A DNA stretch of 64,000 bases from Adiantum capillus-veneris. Taxonomy: Eukaryota > Streptophyta > Polypodiopsida > Polypodiales > Pteridaceae. The position numbers and the translations under genes are program-made. The notes below the pieces were generated by a model that was not told the origin of the DNA, did not search any database, and worked only from the letters and a program-made list of their open reading frames with translations. This document shows, in pieces, positions 10,439 to 21,369 of this stretch. The stretch covers positions 30,087,709 through 30,151,708 of the forward strand of contig CM043971.1 of the NCBI GenBank assembly GCA_014529385.2, given 5' to 3'. Within the stretch, counting starts at the first letter, position 1. Every line of letters begins with the position of its first letter.

Positions 10439-11092
10439 TGTCACAAGACGGGCACCATGTGCAAATAGAAAAGAACAGATTGAACAACTTTAAGCCCTTC
10501 AAATAACAACTGAACTAAAACAGATGCACGACACGAGACGCTGAGTGGCGAAGTTCCACCCCAAGAGAGCATTGGCCCCAAATGCTGGCGCCCCTTTCGG
10601 TATTTCTTTATTATTGCTAATTCGCAAAGTACAACAGCCGAGGAGCACCTCCTCTGCAATCTGCGCGCTGAAGAGTGCCAGAGAGGGCCCCCAAGGCTCA
10701 TATTTAAAGGCCCCAAGCTTAAAAGCATCAAATATGAAAAGCTGACCCCAAAAAAAAGCTTTCCTAAAATTTTGGGATTTTCCTAAAAATCTGCCGCGAA
10801 GAATTGCGGATCATCTGTACAAGTGCCACGTCATCATATTTTGATGTGCAAGGTCTTCTGAGTGTGTTCTGCTTTATTTTTAATGCCTTTACGTCACTTT
10901 GGCCCCATCGAACGGAGTCCCGTAAGTCGGTGGGAACTCTTCTTTAAAAATAGGTCACTCGTCAAGACTTTGTAAGTCTGTAAAACTTCTTCTTCTTCTT
11001 CTTATTCTTCTTCTTAGGGTTTTGGCCCCTTGGCCGGGATCTGAAGGTTGGCTCCGTTCTTCAGTGGCTTGACACGTCAACAGTTTGTGACA
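10439..11092 (-). repeat. 3' LTR of gag-only gypsy copy 2, 654 bp
   Basis: The ends are TGTCACAAGACG and CAGTTTGTGACA. The shared LTR core lies at about 10573-10612 (GGCGCCCCTTTCGGTATTTC). A (CTT)n tract at 10988-11013 precedes the AGGGTTTTGGCCCC word also seen in the related LTR at 22929-23058. Confidence 0.7.
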
Positions 11093-12049
11093 TCCCCCCT
11101 TTTTGAAAGAAAGTAATCGTCCGCGATTACAACATATCTCCAAAACAACTCAAGTTAGCTCAAAAATTTCCAAGGGAAAATCAGTTTGCTCTTTTTCTGT
11201 TAAGGAGTTGGCTTCTCTTTTCGGTTATTTAGTTAAGGAACTGGCTTCTCCTTTCGTCCAGTTCGGAACTCTTGATAATGAGGCGTAGTAAAATTAGCCA
11301 TCACACCTAGACCGCACTCATCTTCCACGGGTGTCGATGCACTAAAATTACTTACCCAGGCAATCTCATCCAATTAGGAATATTCAGTGGCTGGCACATC
11401 ACAATGCAACACAAATGCTCACATATGCATGGTACAAGATATAGAAACATAAAGCCGCCGATGAACACTCCCCCCGCAAATAACCATCCAGGTCCGAGCC
11501 ATGAGCTGTTCAACGACTCCCTCATCACTCCTCCCGCAAATAACCTAAAAAGGTCCGGGGCATGAGATATAGATGCCTTTTACAACCAAGCGTCCCCCAA
11601 ACCGAAACCTGCGTCGTTTGGAGGTGTTGAGAGTAACCACTGCTTAGACTTCTCAATACTCCCCCCGTAAATAACCACAAGGGTCTGGGCCATGAGTAAA
11701 AACAACACTTTTCAATCATTCAATACTCCCCCAACAAATAACCACAAGGGTCCGGGCCATGAGTATGAACAAGCATTCTCAAACATCATTTCTCACTACT
11801 CCACCCGAGAGTAAAATCACCAACCACTGAAACCAGTATTAAAACCAGAGTCAAACAATTCAAATCGGCACCAAGACAGGTTTAAAACAGATACCATCCA
11901 TTTCAAACAAATTCCAAACAGGATCACCAAACAAGTTCTCAAACAGAACTCAAACTTAAAAAGCAATCTCAACACCATCCGAGCTCGAAAAGTCGACTGA
12001 CTTTCCATCCTGAAACCTGCACCCAAAATTAGGGTTAGGTTCCTTCCAT

Positions 12050-12480
12050 GAGGTCGTAGCCAACCACAGCATGGTCCATCAACGCTTAAATAGTCGAAAC
12101 AAGCCTCGACAGACAGTGTTCCTGTGGCGGTGATGGAAGCCGCAAGATATACCAATCACACTAGACCTCCAAGGTTATCAGCTTGAAAAGAGACACCTGG
12201 TGAGAGATGTTCAAAAATTTCAAGTCGTAATCTGCTAGGGTTACCGTGGCAAGCATTTCTGAATACCCCACTCTGCCAGAAGTTGCACTCCGAAGGAAGA
12301 TGTCAAAAACCATACAACTTTGGGCGAAAATTTTCTTGAAAGCTTGTCAAGTCCTTGGAGTGTGCGGCTTGGTAGCTATAGACATCAACACCTGCATGGC
12401 ACTGCTTTTGAGAAAAACAGTGACTCAAAACAAATCTTGGATTCTTCTCTTGCAAGTGATCTTTTTGGCTTACGCCATGT
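12050..12480 (-). pseudogene. gag capsid remnant, copy 2
   Basis: The minus strand encodes TWQAFKKIFAQS and LADYDLKFLNIS, parallel to the copy-1 gag at 5280-5650, with stops between the pieces. Confidence 0.55.
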
Positions 12481-12524
12481 AAGACATGAGCGATGAAGAC
12501 GGGAGCGTGCCCGATGTGCGCTGA

Positions 12525-12859
12525 AAATGATGTACAACAGCCCATTGTTGATGATTTTATCATGCCACCAGATTTAGACCCATTACCGAATAATGTGGAT
12601 CATTGGGTGAGGCGGTCTACTCGTCCAAGACGGACTGTGAGTAGATATGATCCCTCTTTGCATTACATTATGTTGACAGATGAGGGAGAGCCTCTTATGT
12701 ATAAAGAGGCAAAGACATGTGAGTCAAGCAGTAAGTGGGAGCTTGCAATGCAAGAGGAAATGAAATCCTTGTATGCAAATGATACTTCGGATCTTGTGCC
12801 ATTGCCTAAAGGGAGAAAGGCTCTTCCTAACAAATGGGTATACAAGATTAAGATTGTGG
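12525..12859 (+). pseudogene. copia pol, integrase-RT linker and RT start (first part)
   Basis: The frame carries the conserved linker (WVRRSTRPRRTVSRYDP) and the RT start (ALPNKWVYKIKI) of copia polyproteins. The Ala-Met-Gln-Glu-Glu-Met segment of copia RT is present. The frame is interrupted at 12859 by the LINE insertion and continues at 19704. Confidence 0.75.
12844..12859 (+). repeat. Target-site duplication, left copy
   Basis: AAGATTAAGATTGTGG is identical to 19688-19703 and directly abuts the LINE 5' end at 12860. Confidence 0.9.
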
Positions 12860-13325
12860 GATGTGCATCCTAGAATTAAGTCAAGAACGGCAACGGGCTC
12901 GCTGCTGCTCACACCTCTCCCCCCTTGCGCCATCGCCCTCCCTCACTCCCTCGCGCTGCTCTCCCGCTTGTCCACCTCGCGCTGCCCCCTTCCCCTCGCG
13001 CTACCCCTGCTGCTGTACGCTGCACTGGCAGCCCGCAGCTGCCCAGCTCAGCCAGCTCTCCCTGCCGCTCCCCCCCCCCCCCTTGCGCTGCCCCCCGTTG
13101 CTGCCTGCTGCCCAGCCAGCCCGAAGCAGTTCCCGCAGTCAACCACGCCAGCCCGCCCCCTCCCACTGTCCGCCCCCCTCGCTTGCTTTTTACCGTTAGC
13201 TTTCTCCCTCTCCATTCTTGCTTGACGGGCGTCGCCAGCACCATTGACGTGCTCGGTCTAGCAGGTCTTCCCCCCCTTTTTTCGTCGACGATCCTCCGCC
13301 TTTTCTTTATCAGTAGCAGACACAG
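12860..13325 (+). promoter_or_regulatory. LINE 5' UTR, C-rich
   Basis: A strongly C/T-rich top strand (runs such as CCCCCCCCCC at about 13071) lies upstream of the ORF1 start. In L1-type elements this region holds the internal promoter. No specific motif was identified. Open frames across it are by-products of base composition. Confidence 0.5.
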
Positions 13326-15223
13326 ATGGCGGCTCATGCTCCACCGCAGAGGGACTCCAATGAAGCTCCCTCGCCCGTCCCCGCTGAGCCCACCATTCGA
13401 CTTGCTCTTACGCCGGCAGAGCAAGCGAGCCTTGCCACAGAGGTAGAACGCTTGCAGGCGACTTCTGTCATCTGCAAGGTTCTCGGCACTCGTCCCAGCA
13501 GAGGAGAGCTGCGAGACCTTCTCCAGGCCCGCCTCCTCGCAGAGGTGGGCAAGATCTTGGATGTCCAGATTCTCGGACGGGGGTACTGCCAGATTGAGTT
13601 CGAGACTTCCGAGATGCCCTCCAAGGTCATAGCTATGAGTCCATTGGCCATCCGAGCATCACGCGCCCACTTTCGACAGTGGCGACATGGTTTTGACCCG
13701 TCTTCGGATGTGCTAGTAGAGGAGGCGGACATCCCCATCTCAGTCTGCTTTCCGGGTTTACGGAGGGAGTACCTTCCACTTCTCTCCAGGATTGGCTCCG
13801 CCATCGGAACTGTCCTGGAGACACCTCGCACGGCAGCATCAGTAGCTGCCAAGGCGGCTGGCATCCCTTCAGTTCGAGTTTTGGTCAGAGATACCCACAC
13901 GCTCCCGAAGGTCATCCTTCTGCCTCGGGTGAGTGGGGGTTGGTTTACACAGAGTGTGGAGTACTCGGGTCTCCCGAACCAGTGCTTCATTTGCAGACAA
14001 CGAAGGCCTGTCCAAGGAGGAGACCACGACCCGCACCCCAGCCTCAGCCACAGCCTGCCAAGGCTGGGCCGCAGCCACAGCCAGCGACACAGAGCACAGA
14101 TTCAGCGCCACCCTCCGAGCCTGGGGCTCCAGCGGAGGAGGGGTGGCAGCAGGCCCGTGACTGTCGACGCCAGGGGCCACAGCGACAGCCTGGCACTCAG
14201 AGTGGCCCCCAGGTGCCTACTCAGCAGCAGTGGGTTCCCACGGGGAACCGCTTTGGTCCTCTTGAGCAGGAGGAGCCCCCTACGCCAGCCACCACCTCCG
14301 CTTCACCCTCGCCAGCCGCCCCGCGTTCCGATCTCCCCTCCTCCTCCTCATGCCCTTCCCCGCCCTCTGCTACCGCTCACTCCCCACCTCACCCCCCCCC
14401 CCATGTCTCTGCCGCCCCACCCCGCTTCTCCTCTCCCCCGCCCCCCCCAGCCCCTTCTCCCCCTCCTCTTGCTTCAGTACCACAGTCGGCTCAGGAGACT
14501 GGACCCTTGCCGGCGGCCAAGAGATCTCTTGGCAGCGCCTTCGCCACGAGTCGCCTAGCGAGAGAGGGTCAGCCCTTCATGCGGCCCCCACTGCAGATTC
14601 AGACTTCTCCTCTTGCAGCTATCCCTCGTGGTTTGACGAGCTTTGACCTCCAACGCCGCTGGGATTTCTTCGATTACGGGTTTACTCGTTTTCTTGGCGA
14701 TTCCGCAGCAGACCACGAGGCAGCCTGCTTCAGAGTCCACGCTTTGTTCCTCGCCGCTAGGGGGACAGAGGCCTTGGACTCAGCAGTTGGTTTCTCCTTC
14801 CCCCTATGTGGCAGGACTGAGACAGAGTGGTCCCTCGACTCAGTGGTGGGATGGTTGCATACACAGGTTCTCGAGTTCTCTCACCACATGGGAGAACTTG
14901 GCATTACAGATTTGCTGCAGACTTTGTGGCCACTGGCCAAGTTTGCGGTGACACCCCCAGATTCTGCAGGATGTAGACACATTGTGGTGTACTTTTTTGC
15001 TGATACACAGTCTCTGCCTTGCTATGTATTCATTCATGAGGACTCCTGGACAGAGGAGGTTGCTTTACGCACGGCTCGCTCTAGTTGGGCTTGGACCAGG
15101 CACTCACTGCAGTCTCGCCTATCTAGAGGACGCTCGGATGCGGATTACTCCCCATCCAAGCCTGCTTCGAAGATAGCTCGTCTTGCTGCTGCGGCAGCAT
15201 CTGTTCTCTCGCGCTCCCCATGA
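13326..15223 (+). pseudogene. LINE ORF1, DUF4283-like with broken zinc knuckle
   Basis: ORF1 proteins of L1 elements bind the element RNA. The first frame (from ATG 13326) has an N-terminal DUF4283-like domain at about residues 20-200 and then YSGLPNQCFICRQ, the first half of a CCHC knuckle. The second half (TKACPRRRPRP) is in the frame that runs 13940-15223. A deletion or shift of about one frame near 13995-14010 therefore cuts through the knuckle. The C-terminal half is Pro/Gln-rich, then has a globular segment (RRWDFFDYGFTRFLG) and a basic tail. It ends at TGA 15221-15223, overlapping the ORF2 start. Confidence 0.75.
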
Positions 15224-18200
15224 GGATCGTCTCGTGGAACGTGCAGGGACTAGGTGGGCCCCAGTTTCAGCGACAGCGGGGCCGATTGCGTCAGGAGCTT
15301 CAGCGTTGCCTTGTGGGAGGGGAGATTGATCTCCTTATGCTTCAGGAGCACCATTTGTCTGAGAGCCGCATTCGGCGATGTGGTCAGATTTTGCGTGGAC
15401 GCTATGATACCTTTTGGTCAGCTGCTTTTGGACCTGGAGGCATCCAAGGTGGGGTATGTATGACTATTGCGGACTCATTACAGCAGGCCATTGCGGGCAG
15501 TGGGATTATTGTACCAGGCAGGGCTCAGTGGATTACTATGCAGGTTCAGGGTAGCCTTGTGGGTTTCCTGAACATCTATGCGCCCAATGTGGCGAGTGCT
15601 CGTGCAGAGTTTTGGTCACAGATTGTTGAGTCTTTGCCACAGGTTGACCAGTGGTGTGTAGGAGGGGACTTCAACATGTTGGAGGACCCTTCTGACAGGA
15701 TCGGAGGCAGCCATGCTACTTTGCATGGAGTCGAGTTAGCAGCTTGGGAGAGGTTTTGTATGACGTTGAGGGTCTCGGATACATAGCAGCATTCTGGCTT
15801 TGTGAGGCCTCCAGAGAGTCTTGCCTTCTCTAGATCGGACCGCAGAGTGGGAGGAGTGAATCTATCGCGCATAGATCGCTTCTACACTAGTGACCACTTC
15901 AGTGACTTGGGGGGATCAGTGCGCATCCTGGCAGGGACATCCTTCTCGGACCATGCACCAGTGATCCTCACAGTGGCAGACAGGCAGAGGAGTGGGAGCA
16001 CGATGCTTCGCATCCCAGAGCGGGTCTTGTTGGACTCAGCACTCAGAGAGAGGGTCGAGGCTCTATGGACAGAGGGCATGGACAGCCAGGCTCCACCTGC
16101 AGACAGAGTGGCCTCAGGCCTAGCTCAGCCTAGCCACTTCTTTCTCCAGGAGTCTTTGGCTCGACAGGCTGCAGCGAGAGAGGAGGAGCAGCGTCTCAGA
16201 CGAGGCATTGCTTCACTACAGAGGATGCAGGAGCAGCATCCAGACAGTCCATAGTTGGAGGAGCAGCTACAGCAGGCTCGACAGGAGCTTGCTTGCACAG
16301 AGGAGAGGCGCCATGAGTTTGCCTTCCACCGACAGGCATCTCAGTGGACTCAGGTGGGTGACAGAGTGACAGGTGTCTTTTTTGAGACAGTGGGACCTCG
16401 ACACTCGCATGCCAAGGTCAATCAGTTGAGGAGACCCGATGGGTCAGTTGTTTGTGAGCCAGAGGATATGCGTGCAGTTGCTACTGACTTTTACCGTGAG
16501 CTACTGTCGGCTGAGCCCGAGTCAGAGAGACAGGATGCATGCAGGGAGCAAGTCTGGGCACAGATGCCTTGTCTTGTGACTGAGGAGATGCGGCAGAGAC
16601 TTGAGTTACCTCTTCAGCTTGAGGAGCTACACACGGCCCTTAGGGCCCTCCCTCGTGGTAGCTGTCCAGGTGAGGATGGGCTGACTTTCACCTTCTTCTT
16701 GGAGTACTGGGACCTGCTTAGCCCAGATCTTTGTAGTGCCTTCCAGTACATTCTACACACAGGAGTGATGCCGGATAGCATGAGTGAGGGCCTGATTTAC
16801 CTCATTCCAAAGGAGGGTGGCTCCTTGGATGAGATTCGACAGTGGCGTCCCATCACCATTCTCAACTCAGCCTACAAAATTCTTGCCAAGGCTCTGAGTT
16901 TGAGGATTCAGCCACTTTTGGAGAGCCTTATACATGGGACTCAGACAGGTTTTGTCAAGGAACGCAGTATTTTTGACAACATCTTCACTTTTTGGGAGGC
17001 TTCTGCCCTTGCACGGCTCCGTGGGGAGGACCTTGTGATTCTTCTTCTCGATTTTGAGAAGGCATACGACAGAGTTGACTGGGACTTTCTAGAGGGCACG
17101 CTTCGTAGGATGGGCTTCTCAGAGGCTTGGATCAGAGGGGTGTCAGCTGTGTACAGGCAGGCCCACAGTCAGGTGCTTTTGGCAGGAGCTAGAGGTGAGC
17201 GCTTCATGCTCACACGATCGGTCAGACAGGGTTGTCCTCTTGCCCCCTTTCTCTTTCTGTTCTATGCGGAGGCGATGAGCAGATTTTTGGTGTCACAGCA
17301 GGTTGGTTTGAGGGGCTTAGCACTCCCTATACGGGGAGATGAGCTTCTGGACGCTGAGTTTGCCGACGACTCAGCCTTGTACTTAGAGGGCCAGGAGACC
17401 AATTTACACAGATGTGGGCAGGCCTTGGAGACCTTCTGCTGTGCATCGGGCGCACTGATCAACTGGAGAAAGACAGTGGCTTTCTCAGTTGGTAGTGCTC
17501 CTGTGCCAGATTGGATGCCAGGAGAGGGTTTCAGGTGGATTCCTCCAGGGACTGCAGTTCGGTACTTGGGTTGTCAGGTTGGTTTGGATTTGTCCCCCGA
17601 GCAACAGATTGCTCCTCTTCTCCTGTCCATCAGGAGAAAGCTGTTACATTGGAGCTCAGCACGACTTTCGCTGGCTGGTAGAGTAGTAGTTGCCAACCAG
17701 GTGTTGTTGGCGACTATGTGGTACATCACTTCTTGCTGGATCTTCTCGAGTTCTTGCATCAGCCAGGTAGAGAGGTTGATCAGGAACTTCCTTTGGTCTG
17801 GTCGCGACACTCAGATTGCCCGAGCCAAGGTGGCTTGGTCAGTCATCACACTTCCTTTTTCTCAGGGAGGGGTTGGGATCATTGATCCAGCACAGCAGAG
17901 CAGAGCCCTTCTTGGGAAGTTCGTCGTCAGAGGACTTCTTCCAGGCAAGGAGCCCTAGAAGGAGTTCTTGTTGCAGAGGCTTCGTGCCAGGGTGCCTCAG
18001 TCAGGAGACCCTTGGCAACCTTCGACCAGATGGATCTTTACAGAGTTGCGCCGAGTTGGTTTGAGCAGGAGACTGGAGGACCGATTCGCTGTGAGTTTGC
18101 TTCGTTCTTGGAAGCTATTGCGGCGTGGCCTAGAGCAGCGGCAGCCGACGTGCACGGAGGAGCGCCTACGGCAGCCCCTCGTCTGGAACCCCATGGTTAG

Positions 18201-19546
18201 CACTCAGAGAGGCCACTTGGTTGGGAGTAGGCCTCATGTTTCTTGGGGTCCCATGGCAGCAGGTCCAGCACGCTCTCTAGGTGACTGGCTAGAGTTCACA
18301 GGTTTGTCAGAGGAGGTGCACGTTGTCCAGCTACAGGGCATGAGAGGGGTTCAGAGCATGTGTCAGGACATCTCAGAGTCAGTTCCAGCTGATTGGCTCA
18401 CGCCTCTCGAGCCAGTAGCACCTCGGTGGATGGGAGCCTTCACACGACTGGAGGTTCTCATTTCAGTCAGGGCTTGCTCAGAGACTGTCCCAGCCCTGTT
18501 CTTCGAGCTTCAGGGTGGGGGACGATTACAGAGAGTTGCAGTAGAGGCCCCGCAGGTAGCAGAGTGTTGTTTCCAGAGGATCCGAGTTGTGGGCATCTGT
18601 GGGAGGACTTGCGTCATAGACCCTGACCCAGCAGCTCTTGAGACAGGACACTGGAGGCTATGGGCTTGGGAGTGCTGTCCACTGGCACGAGTACAGTGGG
18701 ATCCTGGTGAGTGGCTATGGAGGGACCCATTCACTTCTTCAGTACACTGTTCGTCTTGGACGTCATATACTTGCAGCACAGAGAGAGGCCCGCCCCGCTG
18801 CAGCACGTCAATGGCAGGAGGAGGGTCTCACAGTTGAGTTCTTGGCAGCTTTTTGGCAGAGGCTGTGGGACTCCAGACAGCCGAGGCGCGTCACCTTGTT
18901 CCAGTGGTTGGTTGCACACAGAGCCACAGCAGTAGGGAGCTGGCTTGTACATAGTGGTCTCTCGGCCGCATGTACAGCCTGTGACCAGTTGGTGGAGAGT
19001 CAGCGACACTGTCTTTGGGACTGCCCCTCGGCCTAGCAGGTGTGGCTACGAGTTCTTCCGCTGATGCCTGCCCTCTCCACGGCTTGACAGTACACTTGGG
19101 GGGCGGCGGCTTGGTCCACCCTCACGGGCCCGGCACTTCAGTTTGAGCTATCTTCCACCAGCAGGATGATAGTGATACAGGGGGGTCGACCTACACTCCA
19201 GCCTGCTACATACCTTACTCCACAGGAGTGGAGCAGTGAGAGAGCGGAGTGTTGGGAGCTCATCAGCGGCCTAGCTCTCTGGTTCATCTGGCAGGCCCGT
19301 TGTTTCCGCATCTTTGAGGTTCGCCCTGTACCACCAGCGGAGACTGTTCGTGACTTTTGGCTAGAGCTGATCCACACTCTCAGAGGACAGCTTGAGGGAC
19401 TACAGGGCAGCTCCGACCGCATGCGGGAGCGCCGCGAGGCTTTCCTTCGTCTCTGGCGCCCTGGGCCGTTTTACTCCATGGTCCAAGGGGTGCTCAGATG
19501 GCACTATTGTCCACCTGTGTGGCTTTTCCCTCCTCCCATCTCTTGA
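15220..19546 (+). pseudogene. LINE ORF2: endonuclease, reverse transcriptase, zf-RVT
   Basis: ORF2 nicks the target and copies the element RNA. The order is an APE-type endonuclease (MRIVSWNVQGLGG start, LQEHH, GGDFNML, and FSDHAPV near 15940), then RT with FEKAYDRVDWDFL, RQGCPLAPFLF and catalytic FADDSALYL at 17350-17380, then a zf-RVT segment (WLVAHRATAVGSWLV with ACTACDQ and HCLWDCP, 18900-19030). Stops are at 15784 (TAG), 16252 (TAG), 17956 (TAG), 19034 (TAG) and 19085 (TGA), with a frame change near 18735. The length is normal for plant L1 ORF2. Confidence 0.85.
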
Positions 19547-19689
19547 TTTAGCCCCATTGTATCTATGCTGTTTTTTCATTGGGAGAGTCTCCCCATCATG
19601 TTTGTTGTAGCCCTCTCTTGCAGAGGTGGATGTAGCCCTATGGGCAGCTTTCATTAACTAATAGAAGGATCTTTTTCTCGAAAAAAAAA
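19547..19689 (+). other. LINE 3' UTR and A tail
   Basis: The tail has GAGAGTCTCCCCAT, then GCAGAGGTGG and CCCTATGGGCAGC, ending in nine A residues. It is about 80% alike by eye to 2652-2811, the tail of the LINE remnant at the window start. Confidence 0.75.
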
Positions 19690-19703
19690 GATTAAGATTG
19701 TGG
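19688..19703 (+). repeat. Target-site duplication, right copy
   Basis: Identical to 12844-12859. The first two A residues overlap the A tail. Confidence 0.9.
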
Positions 19704-20974
19704 ATGAAAAACCAAAGTACAAGGCAATATTGGTTGCAAAAAGATATGCACAGAAAGAAGGAATTGATTTTCAAGAAATCTTTTCTCCCGTTGTAAAGCT
19801 TACAACTTTGCGTGTCCTTTTTGCTCTCGTAGCGGTGCTTGATTTGGAATTGAATCAAATGGATGTAAAGACAGTGTTTTTGCACGGTGACATTGAAGAG
19901 GACATATACATGAAACAACCTGAAGGTTTTGTAGTTCCTACACGTGATAAACTTGTATGCAAACTGAAAAGGGCTCTGTATGGTTTGAGACAATCATCAC
20001 GGCAGTGGTATAAGAAGTTTGACACTTTTATGTTGTCTCAAGGCTTTAAACGCAGCCATGCAGATCATTGTTTGTATACGAAAAGGGATGAAGATCCTAG
20101 TCCCATCATACTTATTCTCTATGTTGATAACATGCTGCTTGCCGGGAAACATAAGACTAGTCTTGATGCTCTGAAACGTAAGCTAAATTCAACATTTGCT
20201 ATGAAGATTTTGGGTGATGCAGAGAATATTTTGGGCATGCGTATTAAAAGAGAGAGAAAGCTGAAATTGTTGTTTTTATCTCAAGAAAGGTACATTGCAA
20301 AAGTACTTGACAGGTTTAATATGGCTGATGCTAAGCCTCTTGGAGTACCTTTACCTCCATACACTAAGCTTAGCAAAGCAGATTGCCCAAAGGATGAGGT
20401 GGCATTGAAACCAATGAAGGGAATCCCTTATGCATCAGCTTGTGGTTCTCTTATGTATGCTATGGTTGCCACTCATCCCGACATTGCTTATGCAGTGGGA
20501 GTTGTTAGTCGATACATGTCGAATCCTGGCAAAGCGCATTGGGAAGCTGTCAAATGCATTCTGAGATATTTGAAAGGTACACAATCAAAGTGTATCTGTT
20601 ATGGCAAAAGGGACTTAAAGTTGCAAGGATATTGTGATGCAGACATGGAAGGTCACGGATATGTATTTGCCATTGTTGGTGGTGCAGTCTCTTGGTGTTC
20701 TAAGTTACAGAAAATTGTGGCATTGAGTACTACTGAGGCTAAATATATTTCAATCACAGAGGCTTCAAAAGAGGCCATTTGGTTGGGCAGACTTGCAAAA
20801 GAACTTGGCATGCCCGCTCATACACCCATGTTGGGTTGTGATAGCCAGAGTGCTGTCTATTTAGCCAAAACTGCCATGTTTCATACGCGTACCAAACACA
20901 TAGATGTGCGGTACCACTTCATACAACAGGTATTGGAGGATGGTCTAGTCAGCTTGACTAAAATCCATACATAG
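19704..20974 (+). pseudogene. copia pol: reverse transcriptase and RNase H (second part)
   Basis: RT has QMDVKTVFLHGDIEEDIYM and LYGLRQSSRQWYKKFD. The catalytic box at 20120-20131 reads YVDN, whereas copia elements have YVDD, so the second catalytic Asp is lost. RNase H has GYCDAD, ALSTTEAKY, the CDSQSAVYLAK segment and RTKHIDVRYHF. A TAG at 20972-20974 interrupts the frame just before the conserved DNPADVLTKSL segment, which is still readable to 21053. The element is inactive. Confidence 0.85.
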
Positions 20975-21079
20975 GATAACCCTGCAGATGTTCTCACCAA
21001 GAGTCTTGCTAAGGCTCAACATGAGCATTGCATACAGCTGGTGGGAGTTGGTTAACTTAAAGGCGTCATTTATGCCTTT

Positions 21080-21090
21080 AAGTGGGAAGT
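21080..21090 (+). other. copia polypurine tract
   Basis: AAGTGGGAAGT directly precedes the LTR start TGTTGGGTTAAAGG, the usual copia arrangement. Confidence 0.7.
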
Positions 21091-21369
21091 TGTTGGGTTA
21101 AAGGCCTAAATAACCCCCTTTTGTATATTTTTATACTTTGTCCAAGTTCAATATGAACCTGGACACATTTTTTTAGGGTCACTTATAATAAAAGTGGGAA
21201 AACCGAAAACTCGCTTATTGAGTTTTCCCCAAAAACGTGAGCTCTCTCTCTCTCTCCCTCTTCGTTCTGCTAGCGCTTCCCTTCTGCAGCACAGTGCCTC
21301 CGCTTCAAGCCTCAAGGCCTGCACATCTTCGCGTGCTCTATCACTTGCACACACCGCCGGGCGCTCATC
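21091..21369 (+). repeat. copia 3' LTR (right end uncertain)
   Basis: It starts TGTTGGGTTAAAGGCC and contains TATA-like GTATATTTTTATA and AATAAAAG (about 21187). Sequence of a gypsy-type LTR takes over at about 21363-21370, so the LTR either ends at CATCA (21369) or is truncated there. Confidence 0.6.

Larger units (their letters stand above)
10439..12520 (-). mobile_element. Non-autonomous gag-only gypsy element (copy 2), 5' end lost
   Basis: A complete 3' LTR (10439-11092), polypurine tract (11093-11109), repeat array (11465-11810), non-coding stretch and gag remnant (about 12480-12050) follow the same order as copy 1. The homology with copy 1 stops at about 12520, inside the leader, where copia coding sequence begins. 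The leader end, primer site and 5' LTR are therefore missing. Confidence 0.7.
12860..19687 (+). mobile_element. Full-length LINE (L1-type) nested in copia RT
   Basis: About 6.8 kb: C-rich 5' UTR (12860-13325), ORF1 (13326-15223), ORF2 (15220-19546), 3' UTR and a short A tail (19681 on). It is flanked by a 16-bp target-site duplication. ORF1 and ORF2 overlap as ATGA at 15220-15223. The copy is 5'-complete but both ORFs carry nonsense or frameshift changes, so it is inactive. It is G/C-rich (ORFs with CAG, GAG and CTC codons), unlike the A/T-rich copia around it. Confidence 0.9.

Noticed and set aside
12861-13446. Several overlapping Pro/Ala/Ser- or Arg/Gly-rich frames on both strands
   Set aside because: They lie in the C-rich LINE 5' UTR and follow base composition. 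None has a domain, and they overlap each other on both strands.
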